Source: JBGPIK01 sp041484845 (lineage in GTDB: Bacteria > Desulfobacterota > Binatia > UBA9968). From it: a stretch of DNA of 26,120 bases. Position 1 is the stretch's first letter. Each line of letters opens with the position of its first letter. Below the pieces are notes generated by a model. The model was given only the letters and a program-made list of their open reading frames with translations, did not search any database and had not been told where the DNA came from. Shown here piece by piece: positions 23,390 through 26,120 of the stretch. Where the stretch lies: positions 1 to 26,120 of the forward strand of contig JBGPIK010000044.1 in the NCBI GenBank assembly GCA_041484845.1, in the 5' to 3' direction. The translations under genes were made by a program, and so were the position numbers.

Positions 23390-24400
23390 CTATTTGCCTT
23401 TGCTCTGCTGTCCCGCATAAAGGCGGTCGATGAACCCGCTCTTATCGAGTTCGACAAGCGGACCGGCTTCGATGAAATCCGCGGGCTTATACTGGGCAAA
23501 TCTCGCATCGCTCTCGGCCAGGTGATTGATGACGGCTTGGACCGCCGTATCCACAGGGTAAGGTTTGGCCGGTATGTCGCCGTATTCCCAGGATTCCACC
23601 AGCGCCTCCCGATCTTGGGTGCCGAGAAACTTCGCCAGGATCTTTATCGCATCCTCGCGCCGGGTCTTAAAAAAATGAATGCCTCGCAGCATGGCACGCA
23701 GGGTGCGCAGCACGAGGTTGGGATATTTTTTCATCAGCGAGCGGCGCGTCGCGATCGTCGAGCCCTGATACTCGATTTTAAGATCGGCGAGGTTGACCAG
23801 AAAACTCATGCCCGCCTTGCGCGCAAACAGAGTGGCCGGAGGCGAAATAACCGTAGCATGAACGCGGCGCGCCTGAAGAGCGAGCCACATCGCTTCGTTG
23901 CTGCCGAGATAGAGCCATTTGACGTCCTTATCGGGATTCAATCCCAGGTGTTGAATGGCCGTCCGGGCGTTTTTTTCGTAGGCGTCGCCGGGGCGTTGCA
24001 GGCCGATCACTCCCCCCATTAAATCTTTCCCGCTGCGGATCTCAGGCCGGGCGATGAACGTCATAGAAGCATAGCGCGTCAGCCCGCCCAGCATGGCAAC
24101 GTCATTGTTCTTGACAGCGACCGGGATGAGCAAATAAGCCGACATCGTAGCGAAATCCGTATCGCCAGAAATCAACGCCATGGGTGATACGGCGCCGGCC
24201 GTCCTTACCACTTCGACCTGAAGCCCTTCTTCGCGAAAGAAACCCGCTTCATTGGTGACGAAGGGAATCGAGTGCGTTACGGCGCGGGCCGCGTATCCTA
24301 TGCGGATTTTATCTTTTTCCGCTTTGCCTTGAGCCCCGACACTGCTGCCGACCCCAAGCACGATAAATACCAGGATTAAAATACTCGGCAGAAATGCCAT
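23390..24400 (-). CDS. ABC transporter substrate-binding protein (NMT1/THI5-like)
   Basis: This 336-aa periplasmic binding protein has a clear signal peptide (hydrophobic 4-20, cleavage near GAQG about 24). The mature part shows IRIGYAARAVTHSIPFVTNEAGFFREEGLQVEVV, the standard opening of the sulfonate/nitrate/thiamine-precursor group, then GDTDFATMSAYLLIPVAVKN and SGKDLMGGVIGLQRPGD. The ATG at 24400 has an excellent AGGAGG ribosome-binding site that overlaps the TAG stop of the upstream gene. No permease or ATPase is present, so it is orphan, like the one at 6826, with which it shares family and layout but only moderate sequence resemblance. uvrB begins 8-45 nt downstream, so read-through transcription into uvrB is likely. 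The ligand is unknown. Confidence 0.92.
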   Translation of the reverse strand: MAFLPSILILVFIVLGVGSSVGAQGKAEKDKIRIGYAARAVTHSIPFVTNEAGFFREEGLQVEVVRTAGAVSPMALISGDTDFATMSAYLLIPVAVKNNDVAMLGGLTRYASMTFIARPEIRSGKDLMGGVIGLQRPGDAYEKNARTAIQHLGLNPDKDVKWLYLGSNEAMWLALQARRVHATVISPPATLFARKAGMSFLVNLADLKIEYQGSTIATRRSLMKKYPNLVLRTLRAMLRGIHFFKTRREDAIKILAKFLGTQDREALVESWEYGDIPAKPYPVDTAVQAVINHLAESDARFAQYKPADFIEAGPLVELDKSGFIDRLYAGQQSKGK

Positions 24401-24409
24401 GGCGACCTC

Positions 24410-24931
24410 CTATTCGTCGGCCTTTCCCATGGTGGCGAGGCCGTCGGGCCGGACGGTTACCAAACGGCCCGGCTGTCGAAGCATAATTCTAGCGGCTATC
24501 GGCGAGATGGGCTTGCCGAAAAGACAAAAGCGCCGCCCGTTTTGCTTCTGCTCGTTCGCCCACACGGCAAACTCGTCCGGCGACGGCATGTGGCCGAGAT
24601 CAGCCGCACAGCGCCGCACGATAAAGCCAAGCATCATCTTCGGCGCGCCGTTCTTACCGTTAGAGACACCGTTCATCCCGTCAACGTTAAAATATCTTCG
24701 CTCCCCTTGCAAGAAAGCGCGCCACCTATTCAAGGCTGCCGCCCAAGATTTATTGATGCCGTTGGTGACCAAGTCCGAGAAAGCAAATTGTCTTTCATCG
24801 TCTTCCCATCCACGCGGGACATATCGTTTTATTTTCTCATCTGTGAAAAGTGGTCTCTCAACAAAGCGCCTTTCTGTCAAATTACTTTTACACGCGGTTT
24901 TTCCTCGATTGCTAATGCTTTTCGTCACCAT
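24410..24931 (-). CDS. Hypothetical protein (start uncertain), 173 aa from the preferred start
   Basis: The frame looks protein-like: RQFAFSDLVTNGINKSWAAAL, RWRAFLQGERRYFNVDGMN, MMLGFIVRRCAADLGHMPSPDEFAVWANEQ and a C-terminal RLVTVRPDGLATMGK. It is soluble and basic, and its family is not recognised. The stop TAG is embedded in the AGGAGG ribosome-binding site of the downstream substrate-binding protein, which suggests translational linkage. The start is unclear: ATG 24931 with GCGAGG 13 nt upstream is used; ATG 24964 is possible, and the frame stays open to 25195, where it would be antisense to a gene remnant on the plus strand. A plus-strand open frame also runs across 24399-25283; the minus frame is preferred in this interval on composition, with moderate certainty. 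Confidence 0.5.
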   Translation of the reverse strand: MVTKSISNRGKTACKSNLTERRFVERPLFTDEKIKRYVPRGWEDDERQFAFSDLVTNGINKSWAAALNRWRAFLQGERRYFNVDGMNGVSNGKNGAPKMMLGFIVRRCAADLGHMPSPDEFAVWANEQKQNGRRFCLFGKPISPIAARIMLRQPGRLVTVRPDGLATMGKADE

Positions 24932-25076
24932 AGGCACTTCGAAACCTCGCCTGGTGACAGCCATTAGGATTGTTGTTGATTTTTTTCTTATCAGCCACCC
25001 CGAACCGCCCAAACCTATCGTAAGGTCGTTGCCTCCTCCCCCGAAACAAGCGCGAGAAAGAAATTGGGGTGGATTC

Positions 25077-25357
25077 GTGACATACAACGTGTTCAGATAT
25101 GGCGATGACTGTGTCGGGGATGATTGTCCAGAAGATCCGTTTGGTGGGCCAAACTTTGGCCAGGTTTTGAGAGGTGGTGGACCCGCAAAAAACAAGGTTC
25201 CTGCCTCTCAAATGTTAAGAATTCTATGGATCTATACAAGGGTCATGCGCAAACTCTGGCAAGCCAATTACCGAACGGGGTAACTGCACAAGAAGTTCTT
25301 GCGACATCTGGCAATGAAACCGGATACGGGAATATGGATATAAACAGAGAGACTTAG
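25077..25357 (+). pseudogene. Gene remnant with apparent -1 frameshift, possible glucosaminidase/RHS-type C-terminal fragment
   Basis: From GTG 25077 (GGGGTGG upstream) one frame reads YNVFRYGDDCVGDDCPEDPF and GGPNFGQVLRGGGPAKNK; after the A-run at 25187-25192 the -1 frame continues with CLSNVKNSMDLYKG, HAQTLASQLPNGVTAQEVLA and TSGNETGYGN before a TAG at 25355-25357. The LATSGNETGYG segment recalls the ALETGWG-type motif of glucosaminidase/lysozyme-like domains attached to RHS or phage-type proteins. The 5' part is not recognisable, and the 3' end stops just before the transposase-associated region, so the gene seems truncated on both sides. The frame switch occurs at an A AAA AAC heptamer in the correct register for -1 slippage; a mutation or assembly error is equally possible. 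Confidence 0.4.
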
Positions 25358-25380
25358 TGACTTAGGGTCAGGCTTGCATA
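25351..25380. repeat. Possible RAYT-associated upstream repeat
   Basis: A tandem pair GACTTAGT-GACTTAGG (25351-25366) leads into TTAGGGTCAGGCTTGCATA, about 50-75 nt upstream of the transposase ATG. From memory, GGGTCAGGCTTGC-type sequence frequently accompanies REP-associated transposases in environmental genomes and may mark the left end of the element. No palindromic partner is visible in the window. Confidence 0.35.
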
Positions 25381-25426
25381 GATGAATCTAGTAGTAATAA
25401 GAACGGTATCGTGGTAACTTCGCGCC

Positions 25427-26120
25427 ATGGCTCGACCGGTTCGGATCGCATATCCCGGAGCTGTGTATCATGTGGTTTGCCGAGGCAATAACCGCCAAAC
25501 GATCTTTCGCGACGATCACGATCGAAAGCGGTATCTGGAGAGGCTTTCTCTTTACTGTAAGGAAAAAGCTGTAGAACTGTTGTGTTATTGTTTGTTGACC
25601 AACCACGTCCATCTGGTGCTGGAGACCCCGCAAGGTAATCTTTCCAAGATGATGCAAGCGTTTCAGACGAGCTACAGCGTCTATTTTAACCAGCGCCACG
25701 GTCGCAGCGGCCATGTCTTCGAGCAACGCTACAAGGCTTTTCTCGTGGATCAGGACAATTATCTGCTGGAGGTAAGCCGTTATGTACACCTTAATGCCGT
25801 AGCGGCCAGGGTGGTGGAGCGGCCGGATAAGTATCGCTAGAGCAGCTATGGTTCGTATCTCAAAGGCAAAGAGATACCGGGGCTCAAGTTGCGTAAAATA
25901 TTGGGGTATTTTGCTGGAGGAAAAAGAAAGCAAATAGCGCAGTATCGGGGCTTTGTGGAGGGCGGGTTAGGGGGAAAAGAGAAATGTAGGGAACTGCCGG
26001 TGCGAAGCCAAGCATTCATTGGGGACGAGGAATTTGAGGAGGCGGCGAGAAAGAAAGTATCGAAGCTGCCGGTAGTTGAAAGATCATACTCGTTCAAGCG
26101 CATTTCCGCAGCCGTCTGTA
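25427..26120 (+). pseudogene. REP-associated tyrosine transposase (Y1/IS200-like), interrupted by an in-frame amber codon and cut by the window edge
   Basis: Residues 1-137 match the Y1 transposase (RAYT) family: MARPVRIAYPGAVYHVVCRGN, the family N-terminus; LLTNHVHLVLETP with HUH motif H60-V61-H62; RSGHVFEQRYKAFLVDQDNY; and YLLEVSRYVHLNAVAARVV, where Y112 or Y119 should be the catalytic tyrosine. After ERPDKYR a TAG lies at 25838-25840, then the same frame continues with SSYGSYLKGKEIPG and stays open to the window end (SQAFIGDEEFEEAARKK, a family-like C-terminal segment). Relatives read P-W-S-S-Y at this place, so TAG most likely replaces TGG (Trp). The gene is probably inactive, or makes a 137-aa product. 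RAYT enzymes nick single-stranded REP hairpins and are usually single-copy domesticated elements. Confidence 0.88.

Noticed and set aside
25388..25933. 181-codon minus-strand frame over the transposase
   Set aside because: It is antisense to a recognisable Y1 transposase and has no independent features.
1..26120. CRISPR array, phage-defence cassette or biosynthetic cluster
   Set aside because: No regularly spaced repeats, Cas, restriction, or assembly-line genes were found; the palindromes and short repeats are isolated rather than arrayed.

Overview
The window looks like about 26 kb of a free-living soil or sediment bacterium of deltaproteobacterial type (Desulfobacterota/Binatota- or Rokubacteria-like). 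This is inferred from gene content: orphan NMT1/THI5-type ABC substrate-binding proteins, a luciferase-like monooxygenase, a VOC protein, a ComEC/UvrC/UvrB core set, several small lineage-type hypotheticals, and short dispersed repeats familiar from such genomes. No rRNA, tRNA or CRISPR array was found. The assignment is tentative.

Layout. 1-6.6 kb: the 3' half of an amidase-signature gene; a 147-aa unknown; a DedA-family membrane protein; a possible lipoprotein; then a leftward coiled-coil/winged-helix-like small protein that diverges from a luciferase-like (LLM) oxidoreductase across a 427-bp region holding a 36-nt near-perfect palindrome and a candidate promoter; then a leftward 95-aa unknown. 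6.7-10 kb: a good candidate sigma70 promoter precedes a substrate-binding protein and an FlK-like thioesterase; leftward EamA transporter and VOC genes follow. 10-14.7 kb, leftward: a lipoprotein with three peptidoglycan-binding repeats, a two-TM potassium channel with two RCK units, and an overlapping methyltransferase-nucleotidyltransferase pair.

13.0-16.2 kb is rich in small repeats: a perfect 28-bp palindrome, three copies of two short dispersed repeat types, and a 264-bp MITE-like element with 12-bp perfect terminal inverted repeats flanked by CTAG, placed directly after the stop codon of an NAD-dependent epimerase. 16.2-24.9 kb is mainly leftward: uvrC followed 10 nt later by comEC, a rightward small membrane protein, uvrB, a second orphan substrate-binding protein and an unknown gene whose stop codon overlaps the ribosome-binding site of that protein. 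25.0-26.1 kb is degraded: a gene remnant with an apparent -1 frameshift at an A AAA AAC run, then a REP-associated (Y1/IS200-like) transposase interrupted by an amber codon where the family normally has Trp.

No complete previously undescribed multi-gene system is evident. The most interesting items are the MITE-like element, the amber-interrupted transposase beside the frameshifted remnant, the large palindrome between divergent genes, the altered metallo-beta-lactamase motifs of ComEC, and several conserved-looking unknown small proteins.
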